NCBI GenBank assembly: GCA_030407315.1
Contig: JALQPE010001740.1
Location: 1 to 64,000, forward strand
Direction: 5' to 3'
From: Asparagopsis taxiformis
Taxonomy: Eukaryota > Rhodophyta > Florideophyceae > Bonnemaisoniales > Bonnemaisoniaceae
Length of the DNA stretch: 64,000 bases
Part shown: one piece after another, positions 9,001 to 17,422 of the stretch
How the letters are laid out: each line of letters opens with the position of its first letter
How positions within the stretch are numbered: the first letter of the stretch is position 1
Notes under the pieces: model-generated
Told to the model about the DNA's origin: nothing
The model's database searches: none
The model's input: the letters and a program-made list of their open reading frames with translations, nothing else
Position numbers and translations under genes: made by a program

Positions 9001-9981
9001 TTGTTTCGGTACTTCTTGGGAACATGGGAGGGTGAGGAGGTGCACAAGGACCCTGGGAACCGGCAGCTGTGGAGTCCCATTGTCAATACGGGGGACGATG
9101 AAACAGATGAGAAGAACCGGAATGAGGGGAGGGCTCGCTTCACGTCTACGCGCCACTGCCTGGTTGACTATGCCGAGAACGATGAGACGCATATCGACCG
9201 GTTCAAGTTTGTGACGCGGCGAGCCCTGCTGGATGTGTGGTTGGGAATCCTTGTCCGGCTGATAGGGCTGGAGGAGTGCGGTTTACCGGGAGAAAAACTT
9301 GTCATGCCGGCATCTGGGGGACGGTTTTTGATAACGGGAAAGGGGTGTCCTCGGCAGGTCCCACACAATGATTTCCCTGTTCCTCGCGACCGCAAAGATC
9401 AACTTCCGGGTTACTTTGTTATTGCCAACGGAGATGACCCATTCCCTATCTGGGTGTGTCCAGGGTCCCACAAGTACGTCTTTTCCAAAGCGCTGGAATT
9501 AGATATGTACGCCAAGACGATGAAGCTGAAGAAGGTAATCGTTCCGCCACGTTCAGTCTTCATCGGTCACGGCCATGTACAACATGCCGGGGCAGGGCAT
9601 GTCGACAGAGTTGTGTCACACACGACAACGAGGTATCACACGTATTTCAGGAATGCGTCGTATCCGATTCCCGAAAATGTTTCGTTTGGTTTCATCAGGC
9701 GGTTGGGATTCGAAGAAGAAGTAATACCCAATGCTCCGCGCCGGTCTGCCAGGCAAAGTCAACCGGCACCTGTCAATGTTCGCCACAAGACAGTTGTTCC
9801 CATCCCGGTCAAGAAAGATCGTAGGCCGAAGACAGGGCAGCTCGGAATGATGCGGATGAAGACGACAGAACCTCGCAAGCCTATAGCCTACACAATTAGT
9901 GGGGTCCCGTTGGTGCCTATTCTGCCGGGAGATCCTGATTATAGTGGGGACGAAGAGGAAGAACAATTTTCCGACGGCTAG
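6058..9981 (+). CDS. ParB-like domain protein with C-terminal 2OG-Fe(II) dioxygenase-like domain
   Basis: A 1307-aa protein starting at ATG 6058 (CAACCATGGCG context). Residues about 165-205 hold three copies of SGGTK(H/R)PARS. About 245-420 resembles a ParB/sulfiredoxin-fold domain: a strand-helix start (VTLRDVKEDHVEDLRNNM), a core IDGLHRLNAMHSI near 321, then SNHTTGTQLTERSL like the ParB helical part. A long basic then acidic linker follows (about 600-810). The C-terminal third resembles phytanoyl-CoA-type dioxygenases: HND iron motif at H1103/D1105, CPGSHKYVF, a downstream His cluster (near H1176) and TTTRYHTYF, where an Arg could bind 2-oxoglutarate. ParB-like domains often accompany DNA methylases in phages, and 2OG dioxygenases include DNA and histone demodifying enzymes; which substrate applies here is unknown. 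The neighbouring divergent gene encodes a DNA methyltransferase. Confidence 0.75.
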   Translation: MADTHFSSLFSTVCGDQVSASAESRGLKRGVDVNLLADVDGAAVHIGTASVSTAGGDVGLPRTLHNHKLPETEEADYIVVRNIATKDKFKELPFPYMFDGAEGPPETMGGAYAAAFYPWDTRMMRPAAEDGPSDIRTPAAASNFNAATNQASSGRMPSTGPAGEITGSGGTKHPARSIPVSGGTKRPARSARASSGGTKHPARSNVTEATTQDVTEVDDEPEVAESIREQQGTQITVPKFVTSDYVGQGATVLVRQLVEPVVTLRDVKEDHVEDLRNNMLAVGYVSSSRITVTVLRSQNTHLSAATRLFLNGKFHANANVTVIDGLHRLNAMHSIADDFTRLTRMHRTKLPQDANRLRWVTQPLDVYYLRRKDDSDLQPHEIIHKSAESNHTTGTQLTERSLVRILSSIQQFIRTIAVANNVENAGDLRESDVIRTLFEAQFMGMMNSTNTARRWTHLAIATLKHPVLDEVLRELNNSERRNEIGITHLDHKIVRELLEENFVFVLRGLSEYLNPAHGGRPDGRFDVNDFYTYVRRVTAIANSLYAAYGRPKSIMRKSFLSTEMAIGSVKQPKEFQWHLTNAIAMYRGDDRSSEVRMRRRTTRLQDLETNLKEFFNPTLKKETKARRKRRPSAANVRLTHKKQRNVEHEPASHGIRRRSQRLRSTGSTRLEEEQPVVVQQSAGEEEQAVVDKPIDQQQATASGDEVDEDSARSPDSAVEIVPQDNQRAGATPSNQESVHNVSDEEENNSADEGHVKSKGVREVTITLTVPEGVEVDEDGYIVRDSPSEDDLLFDDRMPSLPDDFEAKDRAEGHHLAQRPADVIASVRVGCLPPIELRLLLETVEIDEEGREVRYLKQVAMDPVFEGLHIPEQHRARHLVFEIETIYPMFFAAWKMAAKAMCEPTSTFLPSRLDFAQVARMCTNWKDSYEAGTGMAYFHNCRTEINERGYTVMHNFADVSYLDASDKFPFDLGLMEEIPSQELFRYFLGTWEGEEVHKDPGNRQLWSPIVNTGDDETDEKNRNEGRARFTSTRHCLVDYAENDETHIDRFKFVTRRALLDVWLGILVRLIGLEECGLPGEKLVMPASGGRFLITGKGCPRQVPHNDFPVPRDRKDQLPGYFVIANGDDPFPIWVCPGSHKYVFSKALELDMYAKTMKLKKVIVPPRSVFIGHGHVQHAGAGHVDRVVSHTTTRYHTYFRNASYPIPENVSFGFIRRLGFEEEVIPNAPRRSARQSQPAPVNVRHKTVVPIPVKKDRRPKTGQLGMMRMKTTEPRKPIAYTISGVPLVPILPGDPDYSGDEEEEQFSDG

Positions 9982-10249
9982 ATAGCTTAACAACTACTAC
10001 TTTGGTAAACAATTATCGACAATATAATCATCTCCTTTATCACTTTCAATCTATGAACCTAGTATAATGTACTTCCGTTCCATGCTTTCAAACTAGATTG
10101 TCCATTCCCTCGTGGGTTGGAGCATGATTTCCAGGACGATTCCCTCACATCTCTAGACTCGATGGTCTATGCTAGAAATGGCAGAACAATTGGGCTTGTA
10201 CGTGCTTCATCGCCTACTTGCTTCCGGTAATGGGTGGACGTGCACGATA

Positions 10250-10460
10250 CACGATCAACCTGAAATGGACGTCCGGTGGATGTCCAGCTCGATTGCACTG
10301 CTGGCCAGCCCAGAAATTCTAAAATTTCGGGGAGAAAAAAATTGTAAAAAATCATCGATTTCGGCGGGTCGATTGTGCCGTACGGCACACCCCCATCTCA
10401 AAAACATGTTCACATGTGCATGTTTTTGAGAATAGCCCAAATTTTAATTCAAATCAAGGT
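10250..10460 (+). repeat. Repeat copy C
   Basis: Begins CACGATCAACCTGAAATGGAC and runs through the shared blocks to AAATTTTAATTCAAATCA. Beyond about 10460 it no longer matches A or B. It lies 269 bp past the stop codon of the ParB-dioxygenase gene; the 268 bases between hold no other feature. Confidence 0.85.
10374..10430. other. 16-bp palindrome plus hairpin in copy C
   Basis: TGTGCCGTACGGCACA is at 10374-10389. The arms CTCAAAAACATG (10397-10408) and CATGTTTTTGAG (10419-10430) pair perfectly over 12 bp around a ten-base loop containing CACATGTG. Confidence 0.85.
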
Positions 10461-10638
10461 GTCTAATTTGGCCACAACGGCCCCAGGAACCGACCGCCGC
10501 CCCGATCGGGGGCTATCACTGGCTTCTATAAGCACCAACTGTAAGCCAAAATCGCGTCTCACGAAGGGTCGATTTCAGGCTCAACACGTCAGGGACAGGT
10601 CTTGGTCCTTGTTTCATCATGGTCTCGCCCCACTCTCT

Positions 10639-10718
10639 CACGATCAACCTGAAATGGACGTCAGGTGGATGTCCAGCTCGATTGCATTGCTGGCCAGCCC
10701 AGAAATTCTAAAATTTCC
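10639..10718 (+). repeat. Partial repeat copy D
   Basis: Matches the first about 80 bases of copy C nearly exactly (CACGATCAACCTGAAATGGAC through CAGAAATTCTAAAATTTC). It then diverges before the palindrome and hairpin. Likely a truncated copy. The following stretch to 11059 shows no gene. Confidence 0.75.
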
Positions 10719-11059
10719 GAAAAATCAATTTGGTGGCCCAGCATCTCCCGTGCCGAAAATTCCCGCACTCACTTCTGGTATACGTCTAGACGTGTTTCGC
10801 ACTTGTACGCATCAGGGAAGGCGTCACGGAAGGTTGAGACTACGCTACATGTGTACCGCGTCGTCTGAAATAGCGAGTAGTGTTTGTTGTATAGTTTTGG
10901 AGTATGCGTCTAGTGGTTTGTAAAGCTTGCAGAACGGGATAGGGATGTGGGTGGCCCTTTTTTATGAATACATGAATACAAATATTCAGGGTTGACAAAG
11001 CGGAAAGGCATACGCTCATAGATGTTTGAGATTGCATAGTGGAGAAATATTTTCATCGA

Positions 11060-11990
11060 AATTTACATGGAGCTGATGGAGGTTTTAAGGATGAGGTATG
11101 AGAGGAAGAAATTTCTTCTGTGGTATGAGGATGTGTTCTGTGGGGGGGTGGATGGAATCTTGGGATGGTACAGGGGGAGGTGGAAATGTACGGAGTGCGG
11201 GTTTAGATTGGAGTGTGATTCGGAGAGGAGTGCCGACGAGCATATTATGGGGATTGGGGAGACGCTGCGGGGTGTTGGGGTAGTGAGGGCGGAGGAGGTA
11301 TTTAGGTGGGACCGTAGGAGGGTGCGGTTGAAGGCCCCGAGAGGAGGGGGTTTTAGGAAAGTGAGGAGAAAGAGGCGGGAAGGGGGGTGGCGTCTGTTCT
11401 GGCTGTGGTGAGTGGGGATGTGATGGAGAAGAAGGGGGTTATTGTATTTGGGGAGGAAGGGGAGTGGGAGGATGGGTGCGAAGTGGGGGGTTGATATGTG
11501 TTTCAGAGCGGGGAGGTTTCTGGGGAGACGGCGGGGGAGCGTGGGCCGGTGGTGGTGGTGTATACAGTATCGAAGATGCGGATGGCGTGGGGGGCATGTA
11601 GCAGGTGAGGGAGGGAGGGGTGGAGCAGGTCGGGTACGGGATGGGGAGTGAGAGGTTTTCGAAGAGTAAGCTGCAGGGGAAGTTTGTGGAGAGGGCGAAG
11701 GAGAGGGGTTGAAGGTAGAGGAGAGAGGGTATTGAAGAACAATACGTTTCAAAGGTGATGGGGGAGAGCATGGTCGAGGAGATAGGGGGTGTTTTGCCCT
11801 ATTCTGAGGTAGTATGAGGACTGGTTATACGAAATCTGTACGGTAGAGCAGAAAAGTAGGTATGGAATGGAGGTGTGCACCGTGGAAGCGGGGATAGGTA
11901 GCTGAAAATGCGTGCTAGAGTGGTATTGGGGGTGTTTGAGGTACAGTACGGGGGAGGTGAGCACCAACTGGAAGGGGGTGTGAGCGAGAG
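11060..11990. other. Strongly G-over-C skewed, C-depleted stretch
   Basis: The plus strand is dominated by G, A and T with long runs such as GTGGGGGGGTGG and very few C. Long open frames exist on both strands simply because the composition removes stops; the minus-strand ones are proline/serine/histidine low complexity. A plus frame at 11067-11411 contains a Cys-x2-Cys...His pattern (WKCTECGF...DEH) that might be a remnant of a transposon zinc knuckle. I do not call a gene. Confidence 0.5.
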
Positions 11991-12203
11991 GATGAAAAAA
12001 TTAAAGACAAAATTGGAGTCGACCGACAAGGAAAAATAGAGTGGTCGCCGTGATGGATGCGGACATCCATGTCGAGCACGGCGGCAGAAATTTCTGGGGT
12101 CGAAATTTTTGAATTTCTGAACCGGCGCCCGTCCTAGGTGGACATAGACATGGCGGAAGTCCATCCCGAGGGGGACATCCGTGGTACTAGAAACAATGAA
12201 TGT

Positions 12204-12329
12204 CGCCCTAGTAATACTAGACGTACTAGACCGCATGGACGTCCGGTTCTAGGCGGACATCCAAAAATACTGGAGAACATGGACGTCCGCCTAGTAATAC
12301 TAGGTGTACTAGAGTTTGTGGACGTCCGC
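12204..12329. repeat. Palindrome-rich 42-bp direct repeats
   Basis: Two imperfect copies of a unit of about 42 bp (12204-12245 and 12288-12329). Each contains the palindromic CTAGTAATACTAG, a second CTAG and the palindrome GGACGTCC. The surroundings (12050-12345) repeat GGACATCC and CCTAGG motifs. The same GGACGTCC motif opens repeat copy C, so a distant relation is possible. The stretch 12346-12689 shows nothing further. Confidence 0.6.
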
Positions 12330-12689
12330 GTCCATTTCCGAGAACACAGACGGATCCCCAATTGGAGATCGAAACGGAGCAGCGGGTATCCGGTAAGGGA
12401 ACTGCCGCCGCCGTTTAGTTGTAAGTTAAACGACCACGGTCGAATGATTTGGAACCGAAACGATCTACCTTTATTGTAGCTTAGTGGTCAGTCCGTTTAG
12501 ACCTTAAATGGTCAACGAGACTGCCGGGACAGGACCAGGACCAATGGTCCCGGTCCGGCGTCTAATGGACCTTTTGGGGTGTTTATGCGGCCCAGGGGCC
12601 TTACAGAGTAAGCTGCTACGTTGCTACGTGTAAACTAATAGAAACGGCTGGGTATAACGTACACGTGCGCAACTGTAAAGGACGGATCG

Positions 12690-13215
12690 GCCATCACGCA
12701 CACGTGTGCAACTAAGCGCGCTTAACTAATACACGTTGCAATTCCGCGGGGGGGTCCAGCGCAAGCCATCGGGCCCGGTGCCAATGCAAGGCGACACGCG
12801 CCCATTCGCCCTTGGGCGACATCTGCACGCGACCTTTCTCTTGCGCCCTTTCTGTCCTCCTGAGAGGCATCCCTTCACGCCCCTTTACCGCATCATACGG
12901 GACAAGTCCCACAAGAATCTTCCCGCTCGCACACCTGTGCGACTAATCGCGCCTATATCGCTACACGTTGCACACTCGCCGAAGGGTCCCGCGCAAGCAA
13001 TGTGGCCCGGTGCCATCGCAAGGTGGCACGCGCCCATTCGCCCTTGGGCGACAATTCCTCTGCCACGTCACCGCGGCTCATGGGCTAATGCCGCGACTCT
13101 TCGTGGCCAATTTTATTGCCGAACACCACTCACGCTCGCGAGCGTCACCCCCACGCGACCCTTCTCCAGGCGCCCTTTCGCTATTCAATACGGGACGAGT
13201 CCCACAGTAATCAGG
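12690..13215. repeat. Two imperfect tandem copies of a 230-290 bp unit
   Basis: The unit starting near 12690 and the unit starting near 12925 share CACACxTGTGC, TACACGTTGCA, a GCGCAAGC block and GGCCCGGTGCCA. Both also share CGCGCCCATTCGCCCTTGGG and a terminal ACGGGAC(A/G)AGTCCCACA. No coding potential is convincing. Confidence 0.65.
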
Positions 13216-13260
13216 GATCTAATCGAAGATATGAGATCTCGGACAAGATATAAACATTCC

Positions 13261-14140
13261 TTAAGACAGATTAATAACATGCGAAACACAGCGTACTTGT
13301 TGGATACCATATTGAGTATAATTATCCAATTTCATACCAATCTTGTCATTCAACAGTCGGATACCTGAGACAATATCACTTCCGTTGTCAGTTGTGATGG
13401 AACGAACTTTTTGCAATAACCCAATTTCTCTATGAACTCCCACAGAAGAGTCGAAGCTGCTTCTCCTGTATGTGGTGTTTGAAACCGACTAAAATCGAGG
13501 ACGCATTCTTTCAAAGACCATTCAGAGTCAATCCAATGAACAGTGATCCCCATGTATCCCTTAAATGTCCTTGAATACCAAGCGTCTGCTGTCAAAGACA
13601 GGGTTCCAGGAACTTGTTGTAGTACAGACTTGAGAAAATTTCGACTTTCCCGCTGGGTCTGTATCACCCGTCTCTGTATAGTATGACGCGAGGGTACTGA
13701 GTACTGATCATTTAAATTTCTAAAAAGAGCAGTGAAGGCTTTGTTCGCAACAACGGAAAATAACCGCCCATTGGCACAACAGTTTTGTTTTTTTCGCTCT
13801 TGTAGCTCTTCACGAGGAACTATGGATCCAGTGCGTAGGTTACCATCATTACAAATCGTCATTTGACGATTGTCAAGCAGGAAATAATGTTTCGTTTTGC
13901 ATGGCGACGAAGGGTACTGACGCCAATGCGGTCGCTGAATTTGCAATCACAGAGTAAACATTTTGTCTCCCCTTTTGCAGATGAAGATGCAGGCACTTGT
14001 TTAAAGTACTCCCAAACGTCTCTTTTCTGCCATTTTGAACTGGGCTGACTGCATCTAGAATCATGTGCGCTCGCAGTTTGGTTGCTTGGTGACGACCCAA
14101 TAGAATGAGAGTGTGCTGAGTTTTCAATGTTTCGGCTCAT
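13261..14140 (-). pseudogene. Broken hAT-family transposase
   Basis: Three minus-strand fragments in different frames read in order as one transposase. Fragment 14140-13859 has a BED-type zinc finger (CLLCDCKF...LRRHAKRN). Fragment 13946-13350 has the hAT core start (LSLTADAWYSRTFKGYMGIT...WSLKECVLDF). Fragment 13443-13261 has SITTDNGSDIVSGIRLLND followed by VRCVSHVINL. Frameshifts lie near 13880 and 13440, and the C-terminal hAT dimerisation region is absent because tandem repeats take over left of 13220. The element is therefore dead. Confidence 0.85.
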
Positions 14141-14439
14141 GTAGAGGGTTAGATCGGAGGGTGTGGTGAATCCAATGGCGCTAGAGCCTACTCGAGAAAA
14201 TTTTCGAGTTGAATGCGTTTAGTTTACTTTCAAACGTTTTCGATAAGTGTCAATGAATACCACGGTGAGTTGTGAACAGATCTTTGAACGCACGGTTTTT
14301 AATGTTGGACATGATGTTGAAATCCATGACACCATGTTAAACCGCTAGAATGCTTTGATCCGATCAACTTGATCGTAGCACAAAAGGAAGAACGAGTGAG
14401 TTAGCTGAGTTGGCAATTCTGAATTTCGGATAGAGGTGA

Positions 14440-14733
14440 TCCGGACAACATGTTTCCTCTCTCTCCAGTCATAGCGGTCCGGACCGTCATTTAAAATTGA
14501 CATCAAGACCGGACCGGACTTCGATAACCTCGCCGACTTCTGACCTTTGATACCGATATGATTTGTCGAGCCGGACTACATTTTGGCAAGGCTTTCCAAG
14601 ACTGGAATGAGACTGTTTGTTGCCATCATGGACCAGTCGATATGGTATTTTCTCGCCTGGTCGCCTGGAGACTGGACCTAAAGACTGGTGACCGGTCCGG
14701 ACCGAACTGGACCGAGGACTGTGATCATCCCTA
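14440..14733. mobile_element. Right end of a hAT element (subterminal GGTCCGGACC repeats and TIR)
   Basis: Many copies of GGTCCGGACC/GACCGG-like motifs accumulate towards 14733. There the complement reads TAGGGATGATCACAGTCC (14716-14733), similar to Ac-type hAT ends that begin TAGGGATG. It lies upstream of the broken transposase, as expected for a 5' end. No left end was recognised. Confidence 0.6.
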
Positions 14734-15112
14734 AATGACAGTTCCGGATATCATCTTTGTCTTCCATCCGGCGCCATACATCCTGCGACACATGGAGATA
14801 GATGTCAGTTGTCTGGCAGGGGCGAGGACCCTGTTTCCGACAACTTGGCGACAATCAAGTGGTTTCACCATTGTTTGTGATTTCGGGAGTGCAATGGAGT
14901 TGTCGTGGTTTGCTGACGTGAAAATTAAAATTTAAGCATTCACTCTGCCCTGCCACACCATCAATCTCGCCGGCGAGTCTTCTAGTGGCAAAATTGGAGC
15001 TAATCGTTTATTTTTTCAATTTAAACTAGGGTGGTAAAAAGTGGTCTCATATGAGGCCACTTGTCCGATAGACACTAGAACAGCCAAAATTTGGAATTTA
15101 AGGACCAAAAGG

Positions 15113-15130
15113 GGACTGTGAACATCCCTA
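15113..15130. repeat. Second isolated hAT-like terminal sequence
   Basis: The complement reads TAGGGATGTTCACAGTCC and differs by one base from the end at 14716-14733, in the same orientation about 400 bp away. It probably marks a non-autonomous or truncated relative. The remainder of 14734-15635 holds no gene I can support. Confidence 0.55.
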
Positions 15131-15635
15131 ATTCTAACAGTGGCTGACTTCGCGGGCCCGGTGCACGAAATTCTCATATTAAAATAAATTGATAATTCGA
15201 TTTTTAGCGCCGACGCCGCCGAGCTGTTGGATCGACAATCACAGCTCCCACCCGGGAAAAAAACTTGTATTTTGCGTAGATTGTTGGGCAAAAAACCCAG
15301 CCCACTTTATTCAGCCAATTGCTGCTGTATTGACAGAAAATGAGAGGTGTGCTTGATACGACGGGCAGTCCACTGTATTACTTTGCATCCAGATGTCAAT
15401 TTGGGCAAAGAAATAGCTCATCGCAAGCCACGTATTGCTCGGAGTACATGTTATGATAATGTAGTTCTCTTCCACACAATTACGATAGATGGGTATGGAT
15501 TGTCGAGAAAGATGAGTTGTTGCATGCCGTCACTGACAGTGCTACAGTTTCTGTGCTTGAAGCACTTGTACATTACATTGAATCCTCGATAGTCATGCCA
15601 TCCGATATCGACGCACCGTTCGACTCGGCCTGAGC

Positions 15636-16322
15636 ATGATGCCATTGCCACAACGAGCTCATCTGAAACGATGTGCCAAGTCGAAATACGATAGCTACAG
15701 CGCTCGCGAAGGCGATGCGCATTGGATGCGTATCATGCAAGCAAAGGAGAATCAGTGGCGCTTCATGAATGTGATCGCTTTGCACGAGATGAACATGCTT
15801 GAACACCATGCATGCGCCGAGTTGAATGCATTGTCCGCGCACCTAGACCTTGTGGAAGTGCATGCGTCTCAGAAAACAGCCCTTGTGGCTGCGTGTCGTG
15901 CATATCGCGCCCAACAGATTTTCCACGCCGTTGTAAAACCGGTGTTGAGCGGACTTACCGATCCGCTGGTGCAGCAACAGCACGAGTATCAGAGGGCATG
16001 CAATACGCTGTTTCAGATAGCGCGGGACATTAGATTACATGAGGCTGCGTGTTTAGTTTCAGGTGGAATGCTCAGTGAAGAATTGAAGAACTTTCGACGA
16101 GCAGTAGTGCAGCACGAACGAGTTGCAATGCGGACGCAATTGACGGAAATATGCGATGCATTGGAGACGCTGGCGGGATTTATATCATTGGAGGAAATGA
16201 ACGCTATGATTTGTACGGCCAAGTCGCTGCGGGACGCCGCCGAGGCCAAGGAGCGAGAGAAGAGTATGAAGAAAGTGGCGCGCGCCAGAGATGCCAAAGG
16301 GAAACCGTTTCATGATATTTAA
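15636..16322 (+). CDS. Hypothetical helical protein
   Basis: A 228-aa protein from ATG 15636, the first ATG after the last in-frame upstream stop. It is almost entirely charged and alpha-helical in appearance, with heptad-like stretches, for example around residues 45-75 and 185-222. The tail is basic (REKSMKKVARARDAKGKPF). No signal peptide or membrane segment is visible and I recognise no family. It stands alone between the hAT debris and the RWP-RK gene. A short ATG-initiated frame (MPSDIDAPFDSA) ends just before the start and could act as a small upstream frame. An unseen upstream exon is possible. Confidence 0.45.
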   Translation: MMPLPQRAHLKRCAKSKYDSYSAREGDAHWMRIMQAKENQWRFMNVIALHEMNMLEHHACAELNALSAHLDLVEVHASQKTALVAACRAYRAQQIFHAVVKPVLSGLTDPLVQQQHEYQRACNTLFQIARDIRLHEAACLVSGGMLSEELKNFRRAVVQHERVAMRTQLTEICDALETLAGFISLEEMNAMICTAKSLRDAAEAKEREKSMKKVARARDAKGKPFHDI

Positions 16323-17422
16323 CTCCAGTGAATCATAACTCACAGATTGCAATCGAAACAAAAAATTTCATTTGGCCGCCGGTCTCATGCCTTTGAATTT
16401 TATACGGTGCCACTGTAAACAACTCTGCACGGCCCTTGGGCGACTCGGACCAATTTGGGACAGAAGATGTAGTTAGTTTACGTAATCAATACGTTACATC
16501 AATGCAGACAGATAAACAATCGTGATGCAATTCAACGAGACAGTGTTTACACCCGACGACATGCACCGTCGTAATACCGGCCAGAGCCAAAAGCCGAATG
16601 GTCGTGAGTGGGAATTACGTCAACTTTGTTGATGACAGTAGAAACAGCATTTGTTTCCGTTGCATTTGATAACACAATTAATTCCACTAACATGTGTTAG
16701 TCCCAATTGCTAATCTCTTTCAGCACTTTGTCGCAAAACTGACGTTCGGTCAGTCACTTTGTCTCTGACGTCATAGCCTGATGTCCTTCTTTCGCAGTTC
16801 AACATCACATATGATTTGTCAGTTTTCCCATTTATCAGCACAAATGCAACGCGTCTTCTCTGCACCAAGTACAATTTCTCGTAGATGTCTTGCAATTTTG
16901 AAGTGAATCGACATTGAACGTTCCAGGAGCCACATGTACCTTACAAACATAAACAATAGTCATGCCTCCATCAATCATTCGATTTTGTAAGCCTCTGAGC
17001 TCATTCATGCTACGTTAGCTTCTCCGCTCAAATTTCCTCATTCATTTCAACATTGCGCGTAAACTCACCTTCAAGTCAGCCCCTTGACAAATCACCATTG
17101 CAATCAACCCCTACTGTTCTCCTCTGTCTTCTTCGTATCGAATCCAAGTTGGTCTTCCAGCTGATTAATTTCAATGCAAGCCACCATCTTTTCCAGTTCG
17201 CCTGTATGGTAAAGTGCAGGATCCCCTTCCCGTTGTCACACATTGTCTGCATTTCAACCTACCTTCGCATTTCTTTATCTCTTCATTCACTCAACTGTCT
17301 CTTTCCATACCCTCGTATTCATCGTACATGTGCAAGTAGAACAACTGATCTGTTGGAAGAACCGTTCAACACTTTGTTCTCTTCCTCAATTTTCACTCTA
17401 ACCCAACAAAAGGTATACCGAT
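16323..17422. other. Intergenic region, 1.1 kb, no gene seen
   Basis: No supported coding region or RNA gene. The last about 300 bases before 17423 are pyrimidine-rich and probably contain the promoter and 5' leader of the RWP-RK gene. Confidence 0.5.

Larger units (their letters stand above)
1515..10460. mobile_element. Putative inverted-repeat-bounded cassette with MTase-SET and ParB-dioxygenase genes
   Basis: Repeat copy A (inverted) and copy C (direct) have the same ends facing outward, so together they form imperfect terminal inverted repeats around about 8.9 kb. Copy B sits in the middle between two divergent genes. No transposase, integrase or reverse transcriptase of a known family is visible inside, and I could not identify a clear target-site duplication. 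The grouping is an inference from repeat position and gene content. A dispersed MITE-like repeat inserted three times near these genes is the main alternative. Confidence 0.4.

Noticed and set aside
1515..10460. Calling the cassette a Helitron or DIRS element
   Set aside because: No Rep/helicase, tyrosine recombinase or reverse transcriptase is visible. A hairpin near the end and a methyltransferase alone are not enough.
10943..10954. TAGGGATG on the plus strand as the left end of the hAT element
   Set aside because: Only the first bases match; the CACAGTCC part is missing, so it is not a convincing terminal repeat.
11063..11752. 229-codon minus-strand open frame, Pro/Ser/His-rich
   Set aside because: It exists because the strand is C-rich and lacks stop codons; composition is low complexity and no domain is seen.
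14734..15635. A short gene upstream of the helical hypothetical protein
   Set aside because: Only small frames without motifs; the area is hAT-related and AT-rich.
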